Below the pieces are notes generated by a model, which made no database searches, was not told the origin of the DNA, and saw only the letters and a list, made by a program, of their open reading frames with translations. Below, piece by piece: positions 25,569 through 33,214 of a stretch of DNA of 64,000 bases. The stretch is from the NCBI GenBank assembly GCA_035461765.1, contig DATHUY010000134.1:1-64000 (forward strand), given 5' to 3'. The position numbers were made by a program, and so were the translations under genes. Within the stretch, counting starts at the first letter, position 1. Each line of letters starts with the position of its first letter. The DNA is from Longimicrobiales bacterium. Lineage in GTDB: Bacteria; Gemmatimonadota; Gemmatimonadetes; Longimicrobiales; RSA9.

Positions 25569-26885
25569 TTACTCGAGCTCGGCGCGGATGGCTTCCTCGA
25601 CGACGGCCAGGGCGAAGTCCAGCTGGGCTTCCGTGATGACAGCTGGCGGTGTGATGGCCAGAACCTCGGCGTCGCTGCCTTCTGCCAGCAGCAGGACGCC
25701 CCGTCTCAGACAGCGGTCGGCCACCCGCAATGCCTGGCCGGGGCCATGCATGGGAGCACCCTGCAGCAGGCCGCGGCCGCGCGGCTCGCCCACGGCGTCG
25801 AAGCGCGACGCCCACCATGTGGTCTTCTCGCGGATCACCTCGCCGAGACGCTCGGTGCGGCGCAGCAGGTCGCCGGTCTGGATGGCCTCGAGCTGGGCGA
25901 GCGCTGCGGCGCAGGCGATCGGATTACCAAGAAAGGTGCTGGTGTGTATGGCCTCGCCGGTCGACGCGGGCCAGGCCTGCATCACGGCCGGAGTGCCGAT
26001 CGCCGCGCTGATGGGAAGGCTGCCGCTGAGCGCCTTGCCGACAACGAGCACATCCGGCACCACGTCGTCGTGCTCGCAGGCGAACCACCGTCCCGTCCGA
26101 CCGCAGCCGGTATAGACCTCGTCCAAAATGAGGAGGATGCGGTTGCCGTCGCAGCGGTCGCGGAGGGCCGCTAGAAATCCGGGCGGGGCCACGCGCAGCC
26201 CGCCCCGGCCGAGGATCGGCTCGACCAGAATCGCGCCCACGGGGTGCGACGAGCTCTCCGCCTGCTGCACGATCCGATCGACGGCCTCGAGCGCGGCGTC
26301 CGCTCGAGAAATCGGATAGGGCGCGAACCGCACACCGTCGAAGAGCTGCCCCGCGAAGCGAGCCCTGAAGTCCGGCCGCCAGGTCGTCGCCAGGGCACCG
26401 TACGTCAGGCCGTGGTACGCGCCCTCGAATGCCACGATCCCGGTCCGGCCCGTACGCATGACCGCGGTCTTGAGCGCCGCCTCGACCGCCTCTGCGCCGC
26501 TGCCGGCCAAAATCGACATGCCGAGGTCCCCCGGCGCTATGTCCGCAAGCCGCTCGAGCAGTCTGACCTTCGGTTCCGGCGGGTAGACGTCGCCGAGGCC
26601 GTGAGCCAGTCGTCCCGCCTGGTCGGCGATCGCAGCCGCGACGTGCTCCTGCGCGTGGCCCGCGTGGGCCACACCGAAGCCTGCGGTCAGATCGATGTAG
26701 ATGTTGTCGTCGGCGTCCCGCACCGCCGCCCCCCGGGCCTCGGTCCAGAAGATGGGGGGCGGCTCGATCGACGTGATGTTGGGCGATTCCACGCGCGCCA
26801 GTCGATCGGTCAGGGCGCGCGAGGCGGGACCGGGTACGTCCGTGATGAGATGAGGCAGCTCGTCGCCGAGCAGCCGCGCGGTCAC
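25569..26885 (-). CDS. class III PLP-dependent aminotransferase
   Basis: A 438-residue aminotransferase of fold type I, class III. It has the GSGAEAVEAALKTAVMRTGR phosphate-binding block, ILDEVYTGCGRTG, the cofactor lysine in VLVVGKALSGSLPISA and the HTSTFLGNPIACAAALA segment. Class III members transfer amino groups from omega-amino acids such as ornithine, lysine or GABA, or modify cofactors and polyamines. The donor is not readable here. GTG 26885 overlaps the upstream stop as GTGA, so translation is coupled to the HTH/zinc-ribbon protein. Confidence 0.85.
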   Translation of the reverse strand: MTARLLGDELPHLITDVPGPASRALTDRLARVESPNITSIEPPPIFWTEARGAAVRDADDNIYIDLTAGFGVAHAGHAQEHVAAAIADQAGRLAHGLGDVYPPEPKVRLLERLADIAPGDLGMSILAGSGAEAVEAALKTAVMRTGRTGIVAFEGAYHGLTYGALATTWRPDFRARFAGQLFDGVRFAPYPISRADAALEAVDRIVQQAESSSHPVGAILVEPILGRGGLRVAPPGFLAALRDRCDGNRILLILDEVYTGCGRTGRWFACEHDDVVPDVLVVGKALSGSLPISAAIGTPAVMQAWPASTGEAIHTSTFLGNPIACAAALAQLEAIQTGDLLRRTERLGEVIREKTTWWASRFDAVGEPRGRGLLQGAPMHGPGQALRVADRCLRRGVLLLAEGSDAEVLAITPPAVITEAQLDFALAVVEEAIRAELE

Positions 26886-27274
26886 CGCCGCGGCACGATG
26901 ATAAGCGTCGCGGCGGCTCCGAGCGCCGCTCCGGCCAGGGCCGCACTGCCCACGCGGACCGCGCGCTGCATCTCCGGATCGTCCATGCGCGCACGCCTGG
27001 ACGTCGGTGGCGACGCAGGGACGTCGTCGGCCTCCTCGTCGGCGGCTTCGCAGACCGGGCACGTCTCGATGCCGGCGTTGCGCGCTGACCGGTTCTCGAA
27101 GACGAGCGGGCTGCCACACACATCGCAGCTCCCGCTCGTCGGCAGCGGATCGACGGAATCGTAGAGCGCGCGCCGTGACAGCTCCAGCTGCTGAGCGATA
27201 TCGGCGACGGATGTCTCCGTCTCCCAGTAGAGGCGGTTGGCTTCTGCGGCGATCGTATCTGTGGCTCGCGGCAT
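26882..27274 (-). CDS. HTH + zinc-ribbon + membrane-anchor protein
   Basis: A 130-residue protein with an unusual order of parts. Residues 20-42 (ETSVADIAQQLELSRRALYD) look like a resolvase/transposase-type helix-turn-helix. C50-x2-C53 and C72-x2-C75 form a zinc ribbon. An acidic linker leads to a single transmembrane span (about 107-127, small-residue rich) and the C-terminus VPRR. A membrane-tethered DNA-binding or sensing role is possible (inference). AGGAG five bases before ATG 27274 fixes the start. It is coupled to the class III aminotransferase. Confidence 0.8.
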   Translation of the reverse strand: MPRATDTIAAEANRLYWETETSVADIAQQLELSRRALYDSVDPLPTSGSCDVCGSPLVFENRSARNAGIETCPVCEAADEEADDVPASPPTSRRARMDDPEMQRAVRVGSAALAGAALGAAATLIIVPRR

Positions 27275-27307
27275 GTCTGCTCCTCGCGGGTCCTCGCGGT
27301 TCCCGCC

Positions 27308-27315
27308 CAAGTTAG
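27308..27315 (-). promoter_or_regulatory. candidate -7 element for the HTH/zinc-ribbon gene
   Basis: TAACTTGG (complement of 27308-27315) matches TAnnTTG, 33 bases before the start codon. The -33 position 19 bases upstream reads TGGT, a partial match. Confidence 0.35.
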
Positions 27316-27436
27316 GCTGTCGTTGCGGCCCCGACCAGTCGGCCGTCCGGGCGATCCGGGCGCCCGCGCTTGCGAGGCCGCGCCCGGTGCGCCACCCTTC
27401 GGCATACCCGTTGCACCCTCGACCCGCATGACTGGA

Positions 27437-27901
27437 ATGAAGTCCCGTGTCACGCTCCACATTACCGCTGCATGCTGCGTGCTCGCCGGCTGCGGATCGG
27501 CCGATGAGCCTGACGACAATGCCCCGGCTGTCGCCGACAGCGTCGGCGGCGGCGACAGCGTTTTCGACCCGGCCGAGGACGTCGTGACCCTGCCGACCAG
27601 CCGCATCTACTACACGCTCACCAGCTATGACTGGTACGCGCGCGGTGAGCCTCTCGTGCACGAGGGCCGTCCCTACGAGCCGGAAGGTATGCCGGTCGGT
27701 GCCTCGCTCACCGACATGACCAGGGCGGGCGAGTATCAGGGCGTCGAGTTCTACGTACGCGGAGGCGACACCGGCGCCGTCTACGTTCCGGTCTTCGATG
27801 GCTACTGGCAGCTCTTCCGCGCGGACCCGTCCGCCGTCGCGACGCCCGCCGACGCCGATACGGACGATGCCGCACCCGCTGACACGATGGCTTTCGATTG
27901 A
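27437..27901 (+). CDS. lipoprotein of unknown function
   Basis: 154 residues with signal MKSRVTLHITAACCVLAGC, lipidated C19, then an acidic Ser/Gly/Asp linker and a small domain with many aromatic residues (IYYTLTSYDWYARGEPLVHEG, VYVPVFDGYWQLFRAD). The C-terminus is Asp/Ala rich. An in-frame ATG at 27428 is possible but adds three residues without improving the signal. No family is recognised. It lies 26 bases before the LD-carboxypeptidase gene, so it may be part of the same cell-wall unit. Confidence 0.75.
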   Translation: MKSRVTLHITAACCVLAGCGSADEPDDNAPAVADSVGGGDSVFDPAEDVVTLPTSRIYYTLTSYDWYARGEPLVHEGRPYEPEGMPVGASLTDMTRAGEYQGVEFYVRGGDTGAVYVPVFDGYWQLFRADPSAVATPADADTDDAAPADTMAFD

Positions 27902-27927
27902 CCGCACACGCCATTGATGCCGGGGCA

Positions 27928-28830
27928 ATGATCCGCCCGCCGCGACTCCGCGAGGGGTCGCGCGTCGCCCTCATCGCCCCCGCCGGTCCGGTTACCGGGG
28001 AGCGCATCGACGTCGCGTTCGACCGCTGTGCACGCCTCGGCCTGGTGCCGGTGCTGGGAGCGGCCGCGCGCAGCCGACACGGCGGCTACCTCGCGGGCAG
28101 TGATGACGACCGCCTCGAAGACCTGCAGTGGGCGCTGACATCTCCGGAGATCGATGGGGTGTGGGCGCTGCGCGGGGGCTACGGCACCATGCGCCTGCTC
28201 CACCGCGTCGACCTGTCACCTCTCGTGGGCCACCCGCGAGCCTACATCGGATTCAGCGACAACACCGCCATCCACCTCGCGCTGCTCGCGCGGCGGGTCG
28301 TCTCCTTTCATGCGCCGCACGCAGGCGGCGAGTCCTCGCCACTTGCGGAGCAGGCCCTGCGCGATGTGCTGTTCATCGCCGCGCCTGCCGGCCTACTGCC
28401 ACTGCCCGCCGAGCCGGAGGTCGTGACTCTGCACGACGGGATCGCCGAAGGGCCGTTGATCGGCGGCAATCTTGCTCTGCTGGCCGGCATGTGCGGCACT
28501 CCCGCGTCGCCCGTGACGCGCGGAGCAATTCTGTTCGTCGAGGACATTGGCGAGCACGACTACCGTCTCGACCGTCTCTGGACGCAGCTGATGCTCGCCG
28601 GCGCACTCGACGGCGTCGCCGGCCTCGCATTCGGCCGGTTCACGGATTGCGGCGGCGAGAAGGATGTGCACGCGCTTCTCCGCGAGTTCGCCGACGATGC
28701 CGGTGTACCCGCGGTGATGCAGCTGCCGATCGGCCACGAGCCGGACAACTGGACACTGCCGCTCGGCGTGCGCGCGCGCCTCGATGCCACGCGCGGTACA
28801 CTCGAGCTTCTCGAACCCGCGGTCACCTGA
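27928..28830 (+). CDS. LD-carboxypeptidase (muramoyltetrapeptide carboxypeptidase, S66 family)
   Basis: A 300-residue serine peptidase of the S66 family that removes the terminal D-alanine from murein tetrapeptides during recycling. Visible are the opening RLREGSRVALIAPAGP, nucleophile serine in YIGFSDNTAIHLAL, LFVEDIGEHDYRLDR and the histidine motif LPIGHEPDNWTLPLG. No signal peptide is present, as expected for a cytoplasmic enzyme. ATG 27928 is preferred over a TTG at 27898. Its stop overlaps the next start (TGATG). Confidence 0.88.
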   Translation: MIRPPRLREGSRVALIAPAGPVTGERIDVAFDRCARLGLVPVLGAAARSRHGGYLAGSDDDRLEDLQWALTSPEIDGVWALRGGYGTMRLLHRVDLSPLVGHPRAYIGFSDNTAIHLALLARRVVSFHAPHAGGESSPLAEQALRDVLFIAAPAGLLPLPAEPEVVTLHDGIAEGPLIGGNLALLAGMCGTPASPVTRGAILFVEDIGEHDYRLDRLWTQLMLAGALDGVAGLAFGRFTDCGGEKDVHALLREFADDAGVPAVMQLPIGHEPDNWTLPLGVRARLDATRGTLELLEPAVT

Positions 28831-29417
28831 TGGTTCAGCGGATCTATACCGGCACCGGGGACGAAGGCGAGACCGGCCTGTTCGGCGGAGGCCGCGTCCC
28901 CAAGTCCAATCCACGCGTCGCAGCTTATGGCGCCGTCGACGAGCTCAATGCGATGATCGGCTGGGCCATCTCCCAGGCCCGCGAGCCCGTCATCGCCAGC
29001 CGGCTGCCGCTGCTTCAGCCGGACCTGTTTGCGATCGGCGCACACCTCGCAACCGTCGTCCGGCCCGGTGCACGCCAGCCGAAGCTTCCGCCGCTGCCGG
29101 AACAGCGCATTGCCGACCTGGAGCGCTGGATCGACGAGGCCGAGGCGGAGCTGCCCGAGCTGCGCGCTTTCGTCATGCCGGGCGGCTCGCCCGGTGGCGC
29201 CGCGCTGCACGTCGCGCGCACCGTATGCCGCCGCGCCGAACGCGAGGTGGTGCGGCTCGCACGCGCGGCGGGTGAGGCCGCCGACCCGTATGGTGGCGTC
29301 GCGGCCTCCATCATCGTCTACCTGAACCGCGTGTCCGATCTCCTGTTCGTCTGGGCGCGGCGCGAGAACCGCCACGCCGGGATCGACGAGGAGCAGTGGC
29401 TGCCGGACAGCGGCTGA
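28830..29417 (+). CDS. cob(I)alamin adenosyltransferase (PduO type)
   Basis: A 195-residue ATP:corrinoid adenosyltransferase of the PduO/CobO2 type, which makes adenosylcobalamin. The N-terminal MVQRIYTGTGDEGETGLFGGGRVPKSNPRVAAYGAVDELNA holds the ATP-binding loop, and RRAEREVVRL and YLNRVSDLLFVWAR are the helix motifs of the trimeric fold. It starts at ATG 28830 inside the preceding stop codon, so the two are coupled, although their pathways differ. Confidence 0.92.
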   Translation: MVQRIYTGTGDEGETGLFGGGRVPKSNPRVAAYGAVDELNAMIGWAISQAREPVIASRLPLLQPDLFAIGAHLATVVRPGARQPKLPPLPEQRIADLERWIDEAEAELPELRAFVMPGGSPGGAALHVARTVCRRAEREVVRLARAAGEAADPYGGVAASIIVYLNRVSDLLFVWARRENRHAGIDEEQWLPDSG

Positions 29418-29422
29418 CCACC

Positions 29423-29986
29423 GTGCGCACACGCGCGCAGTCGATGCTCGAGCGCGTCACGATCGAGGCACGCGCTGCACTCCCGGCTGCAGGTGCGAAC
29501 ATCGTGCGCGGTGCGCTCGCCGAGTCCCTGGCCAGGCGCGACGCTGCGATCGACGACGACCATGACCCGCGTTATCTGCACCCGGCCCGCACAATCCGTA
29601 TCATGATCGCGGACGGCGACTGTCGCAGCGTGGACGCACTCGCTGCTGCCGCATTCGTCGACACCGTGGACCCCACACTCGCCCCAGCGCCGCCCGCCGA
29701 GCGGTTGCGCGCGATCGTCACGGAAGTGCCCAGGCCGGAGGATGCGGGAGATGAATTGCTGGAGCGGATCGTCACCGCTGACCTCGACGTCGCCCTCATA
29801 ACTGTGGCCGAGCGTCTCGACCACGCGCGTCACATCCATCTGCGCAGCGACATCGACCGGGCTGCGTTCCACGCGCAGATCCGCGCCACCTACGTTCCCG
29901 CGGCACGACGCGTCTCGGCTCGGATCGCGCGCCGCCTCGATCGCTGGGCGGACGCCTTCGAGCGCCGCCTCATCCTCCCCGGCTGA
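29423..29986 (+). CDS. degenerate RelA/SpoT-HD-like protein
   Basis: A 187-residue helical protein that aligns by eye with the HD hydrolase domain of SpoT/MESH1-type (p)ppGpp hydrolases. HPAR (H53) matches the first metal histidine, and [11 protein letters not shown] (128-138) matches KLADRTHNMRT. However, the HD pair is VD (V79-D80) and the later metal aspartate is E130. Two metal ligands are therefore altered, so hydrolysis is unlikely and a binding or regulatory role is possible. GTG 29423 is used; ATG 29444 is an alternative. It follows the adenosyltransferase by 5 bases. Confidence 0.55.
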   Translation: MRTRAQSMLERVTIEARAALPAAGANIVRGALAESLARRDAAIDDDHDPRYLHPARTIRIMIADGDCRSVDALAAAAFVDTVDPTLAPAPPAERLRAIVTEVPRPEDAGDELLERIVTADLDVALITVAERLDHARHIHLRSDIDRAAFHAQIRATYVPAARRVSARIARRLDRWADAFERRLILPG

Positions 29987-30087
29987 ATCGGCCGTCTGGC
30001 GGCGGTCTTGCAGCGGCGGCGCACGGGTTGCACTATCATTCCGCCGTAGCAGTTGCCTTTATCAGGAGCCGGGGAGGGTTTCCCGAA

Positions 30088-30321
30088 ATGCCATATGTGA
30101 TCGCCGAACCGTGCATCGGCACCAAGGACGCGAGCTGCGTCGAGGTCTGTCCGGTGGACTGTATCTATGAAGGCGAGGACCAGTACTATATCCATCCGGA
30201 CGAATGCATCGACTGCGGTGCGTGCGAGCCGGAGTGCCCTGTCACGGCCATCTTCCCGGATACCGATGTCCCGCCCGAGTGGACCAACTACATCGAGAAG
30301 AACCGCGCCCACTTCGAATAG
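30088..30321 (+). CDS. 7Fe ferredoxin, Thermus type
   Basis: A 77-residue ferredoxin with two cluster motifs: C9, C17, C21 and C25 (C-x7-C-x3-C-x3-C, a 3Fe-4S site), and C40, C43, C46 and C50 ([12 protein letters not shown], a 4Fe-4S site). The sequence closely resembles Thermus/Azotobacter-type 7Fe ferredoxins, with the conserved [10 protein letters not shown] and [12 protein letters not shown] ends. It is an electron carrier for central or CO2-related redox enzymes. ATG 30088 is preceded by GGGGAGGG. It has its own upstream region with ttgcactatcattcc at about 30028. Confidence 0.93.
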   Translation: MPYVIAEPCIGTKDASCVEVCPVDCIYEGEDQYYIHPDECIDCGACEPECPVTAIFPDTDVPPEWTNYIEKNRAHFE

Positions 30322-30379
30322 CTGTCGGACGCGGCACCCACTCTGCCGAGTGGCCGATCCTGACATAGTGTTGCTACCG

Positions 30380-30413
30380 GAACGCCCCGGAGTCATGAGG
30401 CTCCGGGGCGTTC
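30380..30413 (+). terminator. GC-rich hairpin downstream of ferredoxin
   Basis: gaacgccccggag (30380-30392) and ctccggggcgttc (30401-30413) form a perfect 13-bp stem with an 8-base loop, 58 bases after the ferredoxin stop codon. No U-run follows, so it may stop transcription or protect the 3' end. Confidence 0.6.
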
Positions 30414-30442
30414 TCATGATGCGATCGGCCATACGGAAGGAT

Positions 30443-30510
30443 GGGTGCCGCGTCCGACCGGGTGCCGCGTCCGACCGGGCGCCGCGTCCGACTGGGCGCG
30501 CCTCCGAATC
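30443..30510. repeat. 17-bp tandem repeats with an inverted partner
   Basis: gggtgccgcgtccgacc is repeated about 3.5 times with small changes. The sequence cggacgcggcaccca at 30326-30340 is an exact 15-bp inverse of the first copy, so it could pair across the ferredoxin terminator hairpin. Confidence 0.6.
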
Positions 30511-30522
30511 GCGCCGTCGAAC

Positions 30523-30558
30523 AAAAAAGCGCGGACGTCCCGGGGGACGCACGCGCTT
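30523..30558 (-). terminator. intrinsic terminator of the small membrane protein gene
   Basis: Read leftward, aagcgcg/cgcgctt forms the outer stem with an inner gtcc/ggac, followed by six T residues. It begins 25 bases after the stop codon at 30584. Confidence 0.75.
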
Positions 30559-30583
30559 CTTACGGACCGGTCCTGCGGTGCGG

Positions 30584-30823
30584 TTAGAAGCCCGCTTCCC
30601 TGATCGCGTCGAGCCGGAAACGAGCCGGCACATTCTCGCCGGTGTTCGCGATATCATTGATATCGCGCTCTGCGCGCGTACGGGTAAGCAGGAGACTGGC
30701 CGCGATCGCAGCGACGGCCACGAGACTCACACTCAAAGTGCGAATAGGCACCTCCCATGAGTTGGGTGCAGCGGTCGCCCGTGTTAGCGGCCGCCTCGCG
30801 AACAACGCATTCCGCGTGCCCAT
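30584..30823 (-). CDS. small single-span membrane protein of unknown function
   Basis: A 79-residue protein with one hydrophobic segment (VSLVAVAAIAASLLL) followed by an arginine-rich tail (RTRAERDINDIANTG). ATG 30823 is preceded by GAGGT; a GTG at 30868 in the same frame is an alternative. The terminator immediately downstream supports that it is real. No family is recognised. The region from here to the amidohydrolase holds nothing else recognisable apart from that gene's leader. Confidence 0.5.
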   Translation of the reverse strand: MGTRNALFARRPLTRATAAPNSWEVPIRTLSVSLVAVAAIAASLLLTRTRAERDINDIANTGENVPARFRLDAIREAGF

Positions 30824-30990
30824 TCCGGACCTCAATTCCAATCGTTGTGGGAAGCGAACATGCGACACTCATACAACGAACGAAAACACATCGGTGTGAC
30901 ATCGACTGATGCATTTCTGGAACAGGTTCGTAACGCATAACGTCCCATCACCAAACGGTTTGACTACACTTTTGCCATGAGGCGGAAAAC

Positions 30991-32694
30991 ATGTCGCAAC
31001 GTTTTGCACTGCTCCTGCTTCCGTCTCTGCTCACCGGCTGCGCTGCGGCTGACAACACGGCCGACGTGCTGCTCACCGGTGGTGTCGTGTGGACCGGTGA
31101 TGCCGCGTCGCCTTTTGCGGAATCCGTCGCAATTCGCGATGGCCGCATCATCGCCGTCGGCACGGCTGCCGACCTGCGCGCGTACGATGGGGCGGCAACG
31201 CGTACGATCGACCTGGACGGACGGTTCGTTGTTCCCGGCTTCATCGACGATCACACGCATTTCATCAGCGGCGGTTTTCAACTCGGCAGTGTGGATCTGC
31301 GCAGCTCCGCCACACCGGAGGAGTTCACTGCGCGCATATCCGGGTTCGCGCGCACACTCCCGGCCGACCGCTGGATCACGGGCGGAGACTGGGATCACGA
31401 GATGTGGGAGGGCGCGCCGCTGCCGCGACGTGAGTGGTTCGACTCGGTGTCGGCGCAGCATTACGTCGCCGTGAGCCGGCTCGACGGTCACATGATGGTG
31501 GTGAACACGCGCGTGCTCGAGCTGGCCGGCATCACGCGCGACACGCCGGACCCCGCGGGCGGCGCCATCGTGCGCGACGACATGACAGGCGAGCCGACGG
31601 GCGTGCTGAAGGACGAGGCGATGTCGCTCGTGTACCGCGTCATGCCTGCCTCCACTCCGGAGGAGCGGGACGAGGCGTTTCGCCGCGCCCAGGCGCACGC
31701 GCTGTCGCGCGGCGTGACCATGGTGCACGACATGGGCGACTGGGCGGATCTCGAGGCGTACCGACGTGCGCAGGCTGCGGGCGAGCTCCGCATGCGTGTC
31801 TACTCCCTCGTGCCCCTGGCGACATGGGAGCGACTGCGCGATTTCGTCGCTACGAACGGCCGCGGCGATGACCTGCTCCAGTGGGGCGGCCTGAAGGGCT
31901 TTGTCGACGGCTCGCTCGGCTCGACCACGGCGTGGTTCTACGAACCGTACGAGGACGAGCCCGGCACGAGCGGCCTCATGGTGACCGACACGGCACAGCT
32001 GCGCAGCTGGATCATCGCTGCCGATGCGGCTGGCCTGCACGTCGTCGTGCACGCCATCGGTGAACGGGCGAACGACTGGCTCCTCGATGTCTACGACGCG
32101 GCCGCTCAGGCCAATGGCCCGCGCGACCGGCGCTTCCGGATCGAGCACGCGCAGCATCTGTCGGCCGAGGCCATTCCCCGCCTCGCACAGATGGGTGTGC
32201 TCCCGTCCATGCAGCCCTATCACGCGATCGACGACGGTCGCTGGGCGGAAAAGCGTATCGGCGCGGAACGGATTCAGCGGACGTATGCGTTCCGTTCACT
32301 GCTCGACAGCGGCGCGAATCTGATGTTCGGCAGCGACTGGACTGTCGCGCCGATCGATCCGCTGCTCGGGATATACGCCGCGACCACACGACGCACGATC
32401 GACGGCGCCAACCCGGACGGCTGGGTCCCGCAGCAGAAGATCACGGTGGCGGAAGCGCTGCACGCCTATACCGCGGCGAACGCGTTCGGCGCATTCATGG
32501 AAGACCGCCTCGGTACGATCCGTGTCGGGGCGCTGGCTGACCTGGTCGTGCTGTCGGACGACCTGACCCGCATCGATCCCGGCTCGATCGGTGATGTACA
32601 GGTGGATTACACGATTGTCGGAGGGGATATCGTCCACACACGCGAGGGCGCCGCAGTGCGAGCCCCGCACGCCCCCGCGTACGCCGGCCGCTAG
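30991..32694 (+). CDS. lipoprotein amidohydrolase (YtcJ-like, amidohydrolase family 3)
   Basis: A 567-residue metal-dependent hydrolase with a lipoprotein signal (LLTGC, C17), so it is exported. The TIM-barrel signature HTH in FIDDHTHFISGG, the carboxylated-lysine position in GGLKGFVDGSLGSTT, histidines in VVHAIGE and IEHAQHLS, and D in FGSDWTVAP identify the YtcJ-like group of the amidohydrolase superfamily. The C-terminal beta domain (RLGTIRVGALADLVVLSDDL) is complete. The substrate is unknown. A core tttgccatg at about 30970 resembles the window's TTGC promoter pattern, leaving about 20 bases of leader. Confidence 0.9.
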   Translation: MSQRFALLLLPSLLTGCAAADNTADVLLTGGVVWTGDAASPFAESVAIRDGRIIAVGTAADLRAYDGAATRTIDLDGRFVVPGFIDDHTHFISGGFQLGSVDLRSSATPEEFTARISGFARTLPADRWITGGDWDHEMWEGAPLPRREWFDSVSAQHYVAVSRLDGHMMVVNTRVLELAGITRDTPDPAGGAIVRDDMTGEPTGVLKDEAMSLVYRVMPASTPEERDEAFRRAQAHALSRGVTMVHDMGDWADLEAYRRAQAAGELRMRVYSLVPLATWERLRDFVATNGRGDDLLQWGGLKGFVDGSLGSTTAWFYEPYEDEPGTSGLMVTDTAQLRSWIIAADAAGLHVVVHAIGERANDWLLDVYDAAAQANGPRDRRFRIEHAQHLSAEAIPRLAQMGVLPSMQPYHAIDDGRWAEKRIGAERIQRTYAFRSLLDSGANLMFGSDWTVAPIDPLLGIYAATTRRTIDGANPDGWVPQQKITVAEALHAYTAANAFGAFMEDRLGTIRVGALADLVVLSDDLTRIDPGSIGDVQVDYTIVGGDIVHTREGAAVRAPHAPAYAGR

Positions 32695-32724
32695 CTCATC
32701 CGGGCAGCGGGAACGGCGGGCGTT

Positions 32725-33144
32725 TCACGACGCGCCCGCCGTATCCCCGCCTGCCGCCTCCGGATCGTCATCCCCTTCGGCTCCAGGACCTTCCTCCGGA
32801 AACATTGGACTGGTTTCGCGCCACAGCTCCTCGACCTTCTGCCGCAGCTCCCGAACCCGCTCCTCTTCCTCCGAGTGCTGCAGATGGTAGCGCGCGGCGC
32901 TCAGTGCGCTGAACGCACTCCACAGCGCCTTCGAGGCCGGGGTGCGATTGGACCGCGGCCGCTTCTCGTCTGCGAGCCGTGACACGATCCAGTCGGCGAA
33001 GCCGTCCTCCAGCAGCATCACCTCACCATCGCCGCTCTTCGCTTCCTCGGCGACAAACGCCTGCAGCTTCCGTTTGAACGATTTGGGCACTCCCGCGACG
33101 ATGTAGACGCTCAGGTCGTCGCGCTCGAGCATGTCGGCACCCAT
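32725..33144 (-). CDS. predicted cytoplasmic protein of unknown function
   Basis: 139 residues. It starts MGADMLERDDLSVYIVAGVPKSFKRKLQAF, has a central helical region (DGFADWIVSRL, ALWSAFSALSAARYHLQHSEEEERVRELRQKVEEL) and ends in an acidic, glycine-rich tail. No signal, membrane segment or catalytic motif is visible. AAAGGA precedes ATG 33144 by about eight bases. It lies 70 bases after the thiolase gene on the same strand and may be co-transcribed with it. Confidence 0.65.
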   Translation of the reverse strand: MGADMLERDDLSVYIVAGVPKSFKRKLQAFVAEEAKSGDGEVMLLEDGFADWIVSRLADEKRPRSNRTPASKALWSAFSALSAARYHLQHSEEEERVRELRQKVEELWRETSPMFPEEGPGAEGDDDPEAAGGDTAGAS

Positions 33145-33214
33145 GCAACCGTCCTTTCCTCTTGATGTCTGATGTATTCATGGGCAGGACGGCAAGGCCT
33201 GCGCCACAACGGAT

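Noticed and set aside
28830-29417. Functional link between PduO and a cobalamin-dependent enzyme in the window
   Set aside because: No cobalamin-dependent mutase, dehydratase or riboswitch is visible nearby.
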